From Stereocaulon alpinum (lineage: Eukaryota; Ascomycota; Lecanoromycetes; Lecanorales; Stereocaulaceae), in the NCBI GenBank assembly GCA_018257865.1, contig JAEUBA010000027.1, positions 248,001 through 312,000 on the forward strand: a DNA stretch of 64,000 nt, written 5' to 3'. Shown piece after piece: positions 23,286-33,919 of this stretch. Within the stretch, counting starts at the first letter, position 1, and every line of letters begins with the position of its first letter. The notes under the pieces were generated by a model. It saw only the letters and a program-made list of their open reading frames with translations. It was not told the origin of the DNA and ran no database searches. Position numbers and translations under genes: made by a program.

Positions 23286-24093
23286 CGGCAGCGCATACTG
23301 ACCATTCCATCAAAACTCCGCACATCTTCAACTGACACCCCCACCACCTTTTTGAAATTTTAACTACACTGCCTACAGGGCCTAGTACACCTATCCTGCG
23401 GGCGTAATAATTAGTTAACTATAATTCTTACTACTCCTGTCTATTTAGAACGTCCTAGATCGTTGCCGCTGGCTGTGACGTCGCCGCCGCCAAATTATTA
23501 ATATGCGTATATTTAGTGATCCAGTATCTCTACTTAAATAAATAATAGACTGCGCTAACTACCTCCTATAGTAATCCTAACGTCCTATAAGCCTTCCGCC
23601 CTGCTTCTATATACTATTCTACGCCTATAAGTAGCTAGGCGGGCTGTGTCTTAACCCTGCTATTATATAGTTAGGTCTCCGCCCTACCTAGGGGTAGAGG
23701 AGGGCCGCCTAGGGGAAAGCCCGCCTATACGCCTTTTAGTATACGTATACGTATTCCTATAGAGGTTCTTATATATTAGTAGCGCCTCAGTACTGCGTAG
23801 TAAGCGCTGTCGATTAGTAGATAGGATACTAAATAGATATATTAGTTACGGAGGGCCTGCAGTTAATAGTAGCAGCCTTAGTAGCGGTGATAGTACAGCC
23901 AGCGGCAACAAGCTAGGACGTTCTAAATAGACAGGAGTAGTAAGAACTATAGTTAACTAATTATTACACCTACAGGATAGGTATACTAAGCCCTATAGGC
24001 AGTGTAATTAACCCTTGAAAATTCAAAAAAGTTGGTGGGGGTGTCAGTTGAAGATGTGCGGAGTTTTGATGGAATGGTCAGTATGCGCTGCCG
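23286..24093. mobile_element. Outer foldback (MITE-like) element with TA target duplication
   Basis: Inverted arms of about 80 bp begin CGGCAGCGCATACTGACC at 23286 and end with its reverse complement at 24093. Both ends are flanked by TA (23284-23285 and 24094-24095), as expected of Tc1/mariner-type insertion. The arms are almost identical up to the ends of the inner element at 23367-24004, so without it this would be a hairpin of about 170 bp. No coding capacity. Confidence 0.7.
23367..24004. mobile_element. Inner TA-flanked element with 110-bp inverted repeats
   Basis: The left terminus begins CACTGCCTACAGGGC at 23367 and the right terminus is its inverse ending at 24004; TA flanks both (23365-23366, 24005-24006). 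The inverted repeats extend about 110 bp, through CTACTCCTGTCTATTTAG and GTTGCCGCTGGCTGT. The roughly 400-bp interior is very rich in TA dinucleotides and stops in all frames, consistent with RIP. No transposase remains. It sits at the centre of the outer foldback element. Confidence 0.75.
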
Positions 24094-24095
24094 TA

Positions 24096-24876
24096 ATCCC
24101 GAAGTTATACCTAGAAAGTTCCCTACAGGGCACCCCTAGAGTTGTTGTAGGGGCACGCTAACTATAAAACAAAGTTCATACGGCCCTGTAAGGAGCCCCA
24201 GAGAGCCGGCGCCGAGATAGAGCTGGAGGCCCTCTAACTACCTTAGGTAGTGATTACGCTTTCAGGGCTCACCTAGGGGCTGGCTTGTGAGGACCTCTGC
24301 CCGAAAAAGTATAAGCATTTGTTTATTCTTGAGGTACTGTAAGGGCTCGAGGGGAAAGCTCTAGGGTAAGCTTTCGGGGCGGGCTCGGGTACGTGTCGAA
24401 CGTGTGTAAATTTTGAAAAGCATACAACTTTCACTTATACTTACTAAGCAACGCTCCATCCAAATCTTCTAGTTCGAGGAGCATTAGAGAGCGCTCAATA
24501 AGCTCTATAGTCTTACTATAGAAAGATAAGCTTTTAGTGTTGTAGAATTACGACCTAAGTTTTGCTGTTCAGGTTTTATCTTTCGATGTTGGAGTTGAGC
24601 ATTGAAGTAAGGGCTTTAGTATTTACGTATGAAGGGGACGATGGATTGTAGCATGTCGATTTCGTGACCAGTAATGATTCCAAGCCGGTTTGAGTGGTGA
24701 CATGTAGAATGTCGTCGCCATCAACTCGCATACAACCTTCACCAATGCTGAGGCACGTTACCATCAGTCTTGCCGATCAAACCAACACAGCCCATTATTT
24801 TCGAGTCTGCGTGCATCCTTCCGCTCAACGAACTGCGCCTCATCACAGTGCTCGTCCTTCCTAACGCCTGAATACC
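24096..24876. other. Intergenic, no supported gene
   Basis: Starts with short GC-rich palindromic words (CCCTACAGGG, CCTTAGG) that may be remains of another element; the rest is AT-rich without a convincing frame. Confidence 0.4.
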
Positions 24877-25104
24877 TTATGCAGCCATGCTACCGCACTG
24901 CACGTGGTTTGGTAGCTGGAGGTTGATCCAATCCTCCCCCTCAGCCCCTTGGTCATGTGTCTCCCCCAGCGCTGCCTTCCATGGCTGCTCTCGCTTATCC
25001 TGCGCAGTAGCATCAGCCACCTGCTGCGCCCAGCTAGCCTGAGACTTCTTCTTGGGGATCTGCTTGGGCACCGTCAAACCCTGCTCGGCAAGTAGGTCTT
25101 GCAT
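24877..25104 (-). CDS. Small conserved hypothetical protein, copy 2
   Basis: A 75-residue frame from ATG 25104 (MQDLLAEQGL); the frame stays open upstream to about 25158, so the real start could be further 5' or behind an intron. The last 45 residues contain SWAQQVADATAQD, REQPWKAAL, THDQGAEGED and LPNHVQCGS, almost the same as copy 1 at 17154, while the N-terminal part differs. It is divergent from the broken oxygenase gene at 25838, mirroring copy 1 and oxygenase D. Function unknown. Confidence 0.55.
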   Translation of the reverse strand: MQDLLAEQGLTVPKQIPKKKSQASWAQQVADATAQDKREQPWKAALGETHDQGAEGEDWINLQLPNHVQCGSMAA

Positions 25105-25837
25105 GGTCGCGGAAGTGATGTTTCGTGGTCGGTAGGGGCGGTCGGTGGGGTCGGACAAGCTCTAGGTTTACGTCTGAGATGGATTCGTTCTCGTAGAGAG
25201 TTTCGCTTTCGTGGGTTGTGAACTTGGATTTTGTTGTGAGGAGCAGAGACTTTCGAACGGTGTTCCCCGATATTTGTTGAGCCACCTGACTGCATAGTGG
25301 CATCACATACCCCGCACCTGCAGCGATCGAAGTGGCGATGGTCCAATGAGCATCCAGCGTTGCGGAGCCTCAACGCTCGGATACGGTATGAACACACGAT
25401 AAGCACTTCACGACAGTGAGAGTCTAAGAAACTTCCAGAGTGCACTCTTTCCACCATCAGCTGTCACTTTCAACTCTCGCCACTGTCAGTTGGACAAGAG
25501 TTTGCAGTCAAAGTTGGCAGTCCTTGTTCCGCCGTGCCTACAATGACTGAGCAACAGTTCTAATCTGGAGCCGGTCACTGGGAGATGCTGCTATTTACCA
25601 TATCGGGTGCTCCGGGTTCTAATTGGTGCTACACATGACTTCTTTGATGAAGCCAACAATTGGGCATTGGAGACGAGTTGGAAGCCTGCGGCCTACCGAG
25701 TCCTGACTCGACATCTCTTAGAGTGCGGCGAATCTCATTCAAACCGAGCGCTTCATTAAACTGGGGTGTTCTAGACCCTTAAACAAGTTGCAGCAAGGGG
25801 ACATACTCTGAGCCCGAGGCCTAGATCCATACGGGCC
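25105..25837. other. Divergent spacer of the second oxygenase/small-protein pair
   Basis: About 730 bp with no supported gene. It lies head-to-head between the small gene and the broken oxygenase. Confidence 0.35.
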
Positions 25838-26149
25838 ATGGAGCCCGAACACGAACGTAGACAACTCATGTACCTCCAATAGGAAGACAAATTCAAGAAA
25901 GAAGAGCCATACCAGATCGTTAGCGAGAACATCCCTAAACTCGATGGTCTTGCGCGCTCCAACATCAATATGATCGAAGGGCCAGAAGAGTTGATAGAGG
26001 ACATCAGAGGCCGAGAATCGACGTTCACACTCGATCAGAACAGGTTTCAGATTCTGACACACCAATTTCCGCCCAGTAATTACCAGAGCAATGATGAGGT
26101 GGAGAACATGTACAAGCCTGAATTCGAACGGCTACTCAAAGAAGAGGTG
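25838..26149 (+). pseudogene. 5' half of a CmcJ/NvfI-like oxygenase gene
   Basis: From ATG 25838 the translation is collinear with exon 1 of copy D: MEPEHERRQLMYL, EEPYQIVSENI, IEGPEELIEDIRG, ESTFTLDQNRF, YKPEFERLLKEEV. The Trp after MYLQ is a TAG stop (TGG to TAG, a G-to-A change as in RIP). After KEEV, where copy D continues DGVDHVSFFNWR, the sequence switches to unrelated DNA and then to an NLR tail. The missing part is at 3510-4235 on the other strand. Confidence 0.8.
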
Positions 26150-26250
26150 AGTGCAATCTTCGCAGCTATCACCTCCCGTTGCGCTGTTTTACTGCCTTAA
26201 AGACATATCTCTCGCGTGACATTGCGCTCTATTCTCCGCTCGTGGGACTT

Positions 26251-26508
26251 GCCCTAGCATACTAGTCGATCGAAGCCGTCGCGCGTACGCAAAATCATCT
26301 TTCCCTTGTTCTCCGCGCCCAGAAGAAAGATCTCGAAAGAGCCACAAAGAATTGTGATGAAGCCAAGGCCACATTATCGAGACTGCTTCCTCTAGACCTG
26401 CCAGACCAGTTGAAGAATGTGGAGAATGACAGTGTGTTGTTCGATCATTTGCTGACAGTTTACGGCGCAAGATTCACAGGGACAGATTTGTTAAAACTCA
26501 TCAGGTAG
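26251..26508 (+). pseudogene. C-terminal exon fragment of an NLR-like gene
   Basis: The frame reads ALAY-stop-SIEAVARTQ, then DEAKATLSRLLPL, ENDSVLFDHLLTVYGARFTG and a stop at 26506-26508. It is collinear with the last exon of NLR A (AAYWSPEAIART, DEAKLVLDRLLPL, DESILFDNIVTVLAARFTG) and clearly less similar to NLR B. The Trp codon has become TAG. It follows the broken oxygenase in the same orientation, about 100 bp downstream. Confidence 0.8.
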
Positions 26509-27750
26509 CATGTATTGGTTTTGGGCTGGTACATCGTACTTGTGTTGATATTACGCTTGCTAGGCTTGTTGCCAGGACATCACGTGCTACTCAGATGCCT
26601 TTTCCAGGCATAGGTGTACACAAAGTCCGAGAGTGCGAGGTAGTCCGATCTGCAGGGTAATTAGTCTATTGGACTGCTAGACAGCCAGACCTCGAAGTGC
26701 GTTGGAGCCGCCAAAGTAAGCCCAACTAATCGTTTTCACAGGGATCTCGGATTGTGTCACTGGATGTTTCTTCTCAAAACGTTCCAGTGTACTTTAGTCC
26801 AACGGTTGCATTGACGCAAATCCTTATAGGTTTCAATAGACTACACGAAACGTACCACAACGCCACGGACGGTAAAATAATCGAATCGTAAGCCCAATGG
26901 GACAAGAAATTATGGTCTTGTCGGTCCGGTGTTGGCACAAGCGCATGGTTCTTGTTAAGGACAAGGTCTTGCAGCTCGTTGTGGCGCATTCAGCATCGCA
27001 CTAGTCTATACCGGCTACTGCCGAAGTCCTACTTGGACTACCTTACGAACATTGAGCTCAAGGTAAGAGATGATTGTTGCCAGTCTATACGACAGCAGCT
27101 GTAGCAGAGCACGTAGACACATCGATTAATGCTGACATATGAAGGCCATCGAGGAAGACTGTACCGTCGTTTGCGTGTCGAATGACGTAGAGCAAAGCGA
27201 GGCTTCTTATCTAGACAGCTGTGCTCAGCACGTCCCGATAGATGAGCGCGATCCACGGCAGATGCACATCCCACATGCTCTTACGATGATTGGCCACAAC
27301 GAAGATTCAGGCAATTAAACTTTAGGCCTTGGACCTTGTTGCAAACGCGACGCAGTGGTACCGTGACCGCAAGCCTTGCTACAGAGTGCAGATGATCCTG
27401 GGAGATACTGAGGACCCCGTCAAGTATGGGAGCCAGATTACTTTCGGTACCATACTTATTGGGGTGCAGGTTAGGCATCACTGAAGCGCGTGGAAGTTTG
27501 CCTCACTCGCACAAGACGCAATTGCCTTCATAGATGTGCTTGAAAACAGGAGGTATTAAAGAGTTTCTGCTTCCTGCTTCCTCACTCTCACTACTTCCCA
27601 CCACGAACATAGTCGCAACATCAGAAGCAACCAGCTTTTGCTCGGCGAACCGGTACTCAAAGTGTGTCGACAATTAGTCTTGATGCTCTACCAAGATTCC
27701 CATCGCCTAGTCCGAAACATGATTGATCCGTCCTTAGACACCATTCAAGT
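26509..27750. other. Intergenic, no supported gene
   Basis: About 1.2 kb, short frames only. Confidence 0.4.
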
Positions 27751-27996
27751 ATGAATCTTAATACCAGCACTCTTCAAAAGGTCGCTCATATACAGACGCA
27801 GTCTTACAATGGCAAACCATCATACTCGCCTACAAAATACGACAAAGCGACTACTACTCCCTCGTCAGCGTTCAAAGGCAACCTTGAGCCGCCGTGGAAA
27901 GATTATGCAGCGGTCGAGAAGCAATGTCAAGCGAGCGGGGAGAAAACGCCGATCTTCGACCCCGAGGCGCAAACGAAGCCTTGCGGAGAACCATGA
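27751..27996 (+). CDS. Small hypothetical protein
   Basis: An 81-residue frame with its own ATG, hydrophilic, ending in FDPEAQTKPCGEP. It contains EPPWKD, faintly recalling the EQPWKA of the small proteins at 17154 and 24877, but the match is too short to claim kinship. Weak evidence only. Confidence 0.25.
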   Translation: MNLNTSTLQKVAHIQTQSYNGKPSYSPTKYDKATTTPSSAFKGNLEPPWKDYAAVEKQCQASGEKTPIFDPEAQTKPCGEP

Positions 27997-30776
27997 ACGA
28001 AGTAGGACAACGATTTGAGACTACTGGACATTTGAGCTTGTAGGGGCAGAAATGAGATGGTTAATTGTGATAGCAGCACTTGTGTTTTGCAGGAATGGAG
28101 GAGACTGATTGTTCGATAACAGCATAGATGATTTCAGCCCATATTTTAGCTTATCGGTCTCCCTTTGAGCGTTAACTACCCGGGCAGCCTTGCCTGATTG
28201 GTAGGTCCAACAGTCCTCAGCCAAATCTCCCGCTGGAAATTTGCGGTCGTTTTACAATCTTTGCAAGATCTCCATCAAACAGTTTGTTTGAGAGACCTAT
28301 TTGACTGTCTTGGTCCGCAAGTATCGAGGCGTGTTCCATCCAATGACACGTTGCCAGCACTGCATCTGCCAGCTGTGCATGGTATGCCGTCTGCAGCCAC
28401 ATCATGCCTCGTTCTGCCTTGTTCTATGAACCAATGCTTTTCAATGAAGTCCTCAACATGCATCCAAGATCCACCCAATGGAAATTCTTCATTGACGGAA
28501 GGTCTGCGTACGTGAAGCCAATCCGGGCGTAAGCAGGCGTTGGGATCGGCAGTTGGGCAATTCGACTGCAAGGTGTACGAATTGGCGTGGGAAGCATTGC
28601 GAGGCCTCTGGGGCAACGCAGTTCTTTATTAATCAATCAAATGCGTTGAATCGCTCTTCGGCACTCGTTTTCGACGCCTTCAGCCCCTCTACGACAGCTC
28701 GCAATCGGTTGAGCAACGCCCATAAGGCTGGACCACTCGCTCATTCTCACAACTTCGAGCTCACCATCATGTCCATCCATCATAGCTGATGTCAGTCTTA
28801 TAGCCTTGAGAGCCCAGCCCTCGATAAATTGCGGATCCTCTTTGTTCTCAAAGTTGTTCGATATGAGCTCTGTGAGGACCATCCTGACCACTCAACCAGA
28901 TAGCGAAGCTAGAGCCATCCTCTTCGAAGACACTTCAACTAATATACTATGGAGCGAGTGCCGCTTGATATGGGATTCTGCCTCGCTTATATCCACTGAA
29001 GCTGGGGGCTCTGAGGTGACGTTGGCCATCTGTGTCTCATAGAGCGGAATTGACGTAGTCAGGCTATAGGTTTGCGTCTACGGTGCCGAAGGCAAATATG
29101 CAACGCATGCTGGAGATGTACACCAGTTTAGATTGCAGCACTGCTACACAGCTGAACCAGATCGAAAATACATGGTCCACATCAGTCGAAGTTCGGCCGA
29201 CGGCCAGGATAGGCGGGTGGACGTGGTATATGACACGAGATCGCAAGATGGCGGAGAAAGATTTTTTCGGGAGAAGATTCGAGAGATGACGGACGTTATG
29301 AGGTCTGATGGCCTTCAGAAAGCGCTCGAGCACATCTTGAGCGCGGATACCGTACACACCCAGGTCAACGGCTCGATGTAGAGGCGTTCAGACTTCATCG
29401 AACATAAATTGTGAACGTGTACACGTAGGAATGCTATTAAGTTAGTGAGGAGCTCTGAAGTGAACATCGAGACTTGTCCCGTATGGGAAGTCACGGTTCG
29501 TTGAAACACAGATTTCCCATTCTTGAATACAGGTTGAGATCTCGTCGTTTGCAAGAACAATGTTGGCTCCTTCCCGACCCAGGTTCGCACTCGCTGATGT
29601 GTTCGCTATGTGCGCCATCGCCTTAGCTTAAGAACTCCACTAATTCAAGTAGAATCCATCTTTCCAATTGCCCAAGAATCTCTTTAAAGCAGAAGACCTC
29701 GTGACCGTTAAGCTGGATGGTACCCTTATCTTGTAGATACTAGTCTACATGATATGTCCCTGTTCACCGATCAGATATTGGTTGCAAGACAGCTACAAGT
29801 GTAGCACATACTACCTTCGTCCAAAGTCCACTCGACTTTGAGCATCATGTAGATTCGGCCTCTTTGATGGATGAGGAAGACCTTCGATTCATCCTTATCA
29901 TCCCCTTCGAGCTTCTCAACGTCGGCAGGCAGCATGAAGAATGTGATTGAAAGACAAGTGTTTCTATCAAATCTCGCTTGATTCAACATGTCAACCTCCC
30001 CTATCAACGACGAACCAGTGCGAAATCTGCGGGATAGCAGAGGGGAAGGAGCTGCCTTTGCACTTCTCCAATCGTCTGATATCCGACAGCTGCCGACAGA
30101 ACCTTTCCTCTTTGCTTCTCAAGCATGCTCGAGATAGCACAGTCCGGATCCGACGGCTAATCTAGGAGGCAGCAAAACTTCCCTCGCGTATGATCCACAG
30201 CTGCGTCATTCAGGGCAAGAGCGACAATCTGCTGATCATTAGGACTAACGCCAGGTTCGGTGGAGTCATTGCCCTTTATGGGATCAGCGTTGCCTGCAGA
30301 TTTGGGGGCGTGGAATTTCGAGGACCGGAAGAAGGGAAAGTCTTCTAGAAAAATCTTGGAGCAGTGTTGATGAGGTAGTAGTTGGCTTCATGGTAGGAAA
30401 TGCTCTGTTGTCATGCAAACCTTCTTTACAAAGTGTAGTTTGTAAGGACAATAAGGTGGGGAAGAGTCCTCTTCTTTGCAGGCTAGAGATATTCGCTCAT
30501 ACTCTGCACTCAGTTCAATCGCGTTCAGAGTCCTGGTGATGGGTATGAAACGCTCTTGCAATAAAGTGACTCGAAGCCTTCGCATCCAGGATCTTGACGA
30601 TTGGAACTTGATATACCTCCAACATGATTGAAGTAGACACTTTTAAAGAGAGCATCGGCGGGTTTTTGTGCTTGGAATAGTGAATTTTATGGATGCTGTG
30701 TAGTCCCGTTGGCATTACTGAGGGTGGATGTCCCCTAACCCTTCTAATTTTCCCCTTCACGACTATCGAGTGCTGC
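27997..30776. other. Gene-poor stretch
   Basis: 2.8 kb with only short frames on both strands and no domain I recognise. Frames at 29133-29381 (plus) and 29771-30007 (minus) look protein-like in composition but have no clear start or partner exon; they may be gene relics. Confidence 0.4.
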
Positions 30777-30974
30777 TCAATCTTCCCTATTCAATATTAG
30801 AGACCTCTGGTAAGCCACCTCGGCTGCACTAAGGGATGGCGCTTCTGGAAATTGAGCCAAAGGCCCCGCGTCGAACACAGTAGGAGGACCGCGGTATAAT
30901 ATTACAATATGCAAGACAACGAGGATAGTGAGCACAGAGACAACGAGTAAGGAGAATAAGGAGGATCGCCGCAT
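30777..30974 (-). CDS. Small single-pass membrane protein (hypothetical)
   Basis: A 65-residue frame from ATG 30974. Residues 5-27 form a strong hydrophobic helix behind two Arg (MRRSSLF), i.e. a signal anchor, followed by a Pro/Ala-rich tail. It could be the first exon of a longer type II membrane protein, but I found no convincing downstream exon. Confidence 0.3.
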   Translation of the reverse strand: MRRSSLFSLLVVSVLTILVVLHIVILYRGPPTVFDAGPLAQFPEAPSLSAAEVAYQRSLILNRED

Positions 30975-33919
30975 TGTATGATATTGGAATCGCTGGTTTT
31001 ATCAACCATAGGGCTGGGTAGGAGGGTGTTAAGCATTGAAGGAAGACAATCTGTGATTGGTGAAAGCTGAGAACATGCTCGTGAGGATAAGGACCTAAAT
31101 TATTGATGAAGCTCAACGGAGCGGGGAGCGGGAAAGAGCCATCTTTAGATACGCGTCGGGGCTATGCTGTTGGTGGGATTCCTAAAGCTTGGCTTCTTGC
31201 CAAGAAGAGGAAGATAGCTCCTGAAGCCTGTTCATTGCAAGCTATTGTGCAAGCCGGAAGATCAGACTGATCCAACAGACTCTGGCAGGGTAGGTGTAAG
31301 CATCTGCACCAGCTTAACCTGCAGTGGCGGAACCCTGCATCCGAGCTTGCATAACAGCTCGGTAACACTGCCTCCTTTTCAATATTCGGCGGACAATGCG
31401 GATCTGGCTTCAGCCTCGATTAGGGCGAGAGGGTTCATGACAAGCTTTCCATATGTTTCTGACTCAATCTTGTCTTCAGGCTTCGGTGGGTAACGAAAGG
31501 GGCATTTAGCTTGCTCTCAGGACAAAGTGAACGACAATAACTTCTACCCGTACTCAGCTGGGGCATCCGTGAGCACAGTCTTGGCAATCAATGTAATTGA
31601 CAGGATTTACAATATTATAGCCAAGATCCCTCTGCGAATGAAGGGTTGCCAAGCTGACAAAGGACTGCGTTCACGGACGAAGTATTCATCCAGCCGAAGG
31701 AGGGTTCTCGACTCCTTGAAGCATTGTTATCAGCTGTGATCGAGCGCCGAAGGATTGCGATTCCAACTCAGGCTCACATATCAGAACCAACAGGTCTCTA
31801 AAACTAGTATGAATCTATACATGCCGCTGGAATAGCTGAAAGTGCTGTATGATTCAAACATAGCCTTCGCAAGAATTCAAATTCTACGACCAGCCATCGA
31901 GACGTGTGCGGCTTATCTTTCTTCCTTCACGCTGCAATATCTTCACCTCGACGAGCAGGGTACAAAACTGAGTATCTCAAGTAAGCAATAGGTCTTTGTG
32001 ATTCGGCCAACAAATGGTCCACAAGATCTGGTCCCTTTTAGCCCTGGTTCAGGAATATAGCCGGGACCCTAGGGGCAGGTTGAGTGTTACTGGCCAGTCT
32101 GGATGGAGGTAACGTCTTATATAAGTCTCCGGAAATCGACTGGTGGATGACATTGCCTGCCTCGTAAGGTTCGAAGATTGAGGTCAAGGAACGATCAATG
32201 TAGAGTCTGAATTGCGCGTGGCGTTTCAACGTTCACTTGCACGTGCTATGTCATATCCGTATCAGCGAGGCATCGCTGGAGGGTACAATAGAGTTTGAGG
32301 ACAGTGTCCACATTTGCTTTAGATGCCGTTCCATGGGGGGGGAAAAGGGTAGCACTAGTTGGGATCATCCCCCAAGCAAGCGTACCTAGAGGGATGTAGA
32401 TATTAATGCTTGAATGGTAAGCAGCGAACGGCATCTGACAGTCTTGTAAGATCTACGATGTCATACATGTATGATGAGCGGGAGCAGATAGAAAGCTAAG
32501 GCGTTGTATTGGTAGATGATGGATTTTGGCTATCGATTCAGGCATTTGAGCTACTGCCTAGACCTAGTCTACGCACATGGCGTTGTTATAGCAACCCCTA
32601 AGCACTACGAAGCTCACGTCGATCCTTCAAGCTTCTCCATGCCAAACGCAATATGCTATCGGCAAGAGCAGCCAAAAGTCAGTACAACGATGCGAAAGCC
32701 AGCATATGATACGTCTTCTCTAACATACAAGTCTGGGCACTCGCAAGGGGTGACCCTGAAGACGCCGATCGCCTTCCAATGGGCCATGGATATCCTTCGT
32801 AGAAGAAGCACAAATACACTCGATTGAGATCGCAATGTAACCACAACGCCATCTTAGAGGGAAATTGAATCGAAAAATGGCTTCGGAGGCAATGATGTCA
32901 TCTACGCCACGTCTTCTAAGTCATATCGATGCGCTCGTACTACAGAAATCTACTGTTGTACATGACGATTTTTAATGGAGGAAGACACTCCGTACAGGTT
33001 ACGTGCGTACGAGAAGACCTTGAATACTGTCTGCCATCTTTTCAGACGCGACACCCGGTGAAAGAAAGTATTCCCTTGCACTATAGCAAATTGGTGGCCC
33101 TCGACACAGTTGCTGTCAACTATTACACGTGGCAGGCCACTCTCCCAGCTCTAAGACCTCTGCTCCTCTGGTGATATAAGGGCGAGTGCTTGATGGATCA
33201 ACTATGACCTCCTAACACCTGAAGGCAGGAAATCATCCAAAAGTTGAGATATATCCTCCTAGATTTTGGTGCTGTCGATGCTTTTCAGGTGCCCGTTCTG
33301 CTCTCCTATCTTGCTCTTGTTCATGCACCCGGAGCTAGCATCTCGTCACTTTTAAGTGTTGACTTAAGCATGCATGTAAGCCTTGATGTCAATGGCGTCT
33401 TTTTCGTTGACATTCACATACAATGGCGACGCGGGCGAGGAGCATTTTGACTTCCAGTTATGACGTGCCTGTTGTATGAGCTGGGAATCTGGGATGCAGT
33501 CTGATCTCTATCGTTCCATAAAGTTGCGCTAAAGATATAGGAATATCCACACCCAGCAAGATCCGAATCCGGCCGATTATGGGGTTCGCGCCGAGCGATG
33601 TTTGGCGAGTACTGCAGGGGCTACCACCCCACGGCCTGTGAGAATATTAAGGGAGATAGGAGATCCTGCTCTCCTGCACCTGGGAAAGCCAAATCTATGA
33701 CAATATTACGGGAAAAACTCGGAAAGTGAACAGACACCAGCATCTGGGGTCGGTTTTGATATCATAGGCTTCGGCCGTAATGGCTGGAGCAGCAATGGCT
33801 CTGGTATAAAGGTCACTCTTCGGGACCGGCGATTTTCTTCAAAGAAATGTGTTTTCTGGCAAACAGGAAGCTTCTACTCAACTTGATCAATCTAGAGTAT
33901 TTGTTCTCAGCCTTTAAGC
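30975..33919. other. Gene-poor stretch
   Basis: 2.9 kb without a supported gene; short frames only. The last 300 bp form the upstream region of the gene at 33920. Confidence 0.4.

Noticed and set aside
24110..24430. Another transposon, judged from repeated CCCTACAGG and CCTAGGGG words
   Set aside because: I could not find matching ends or a target duplication.
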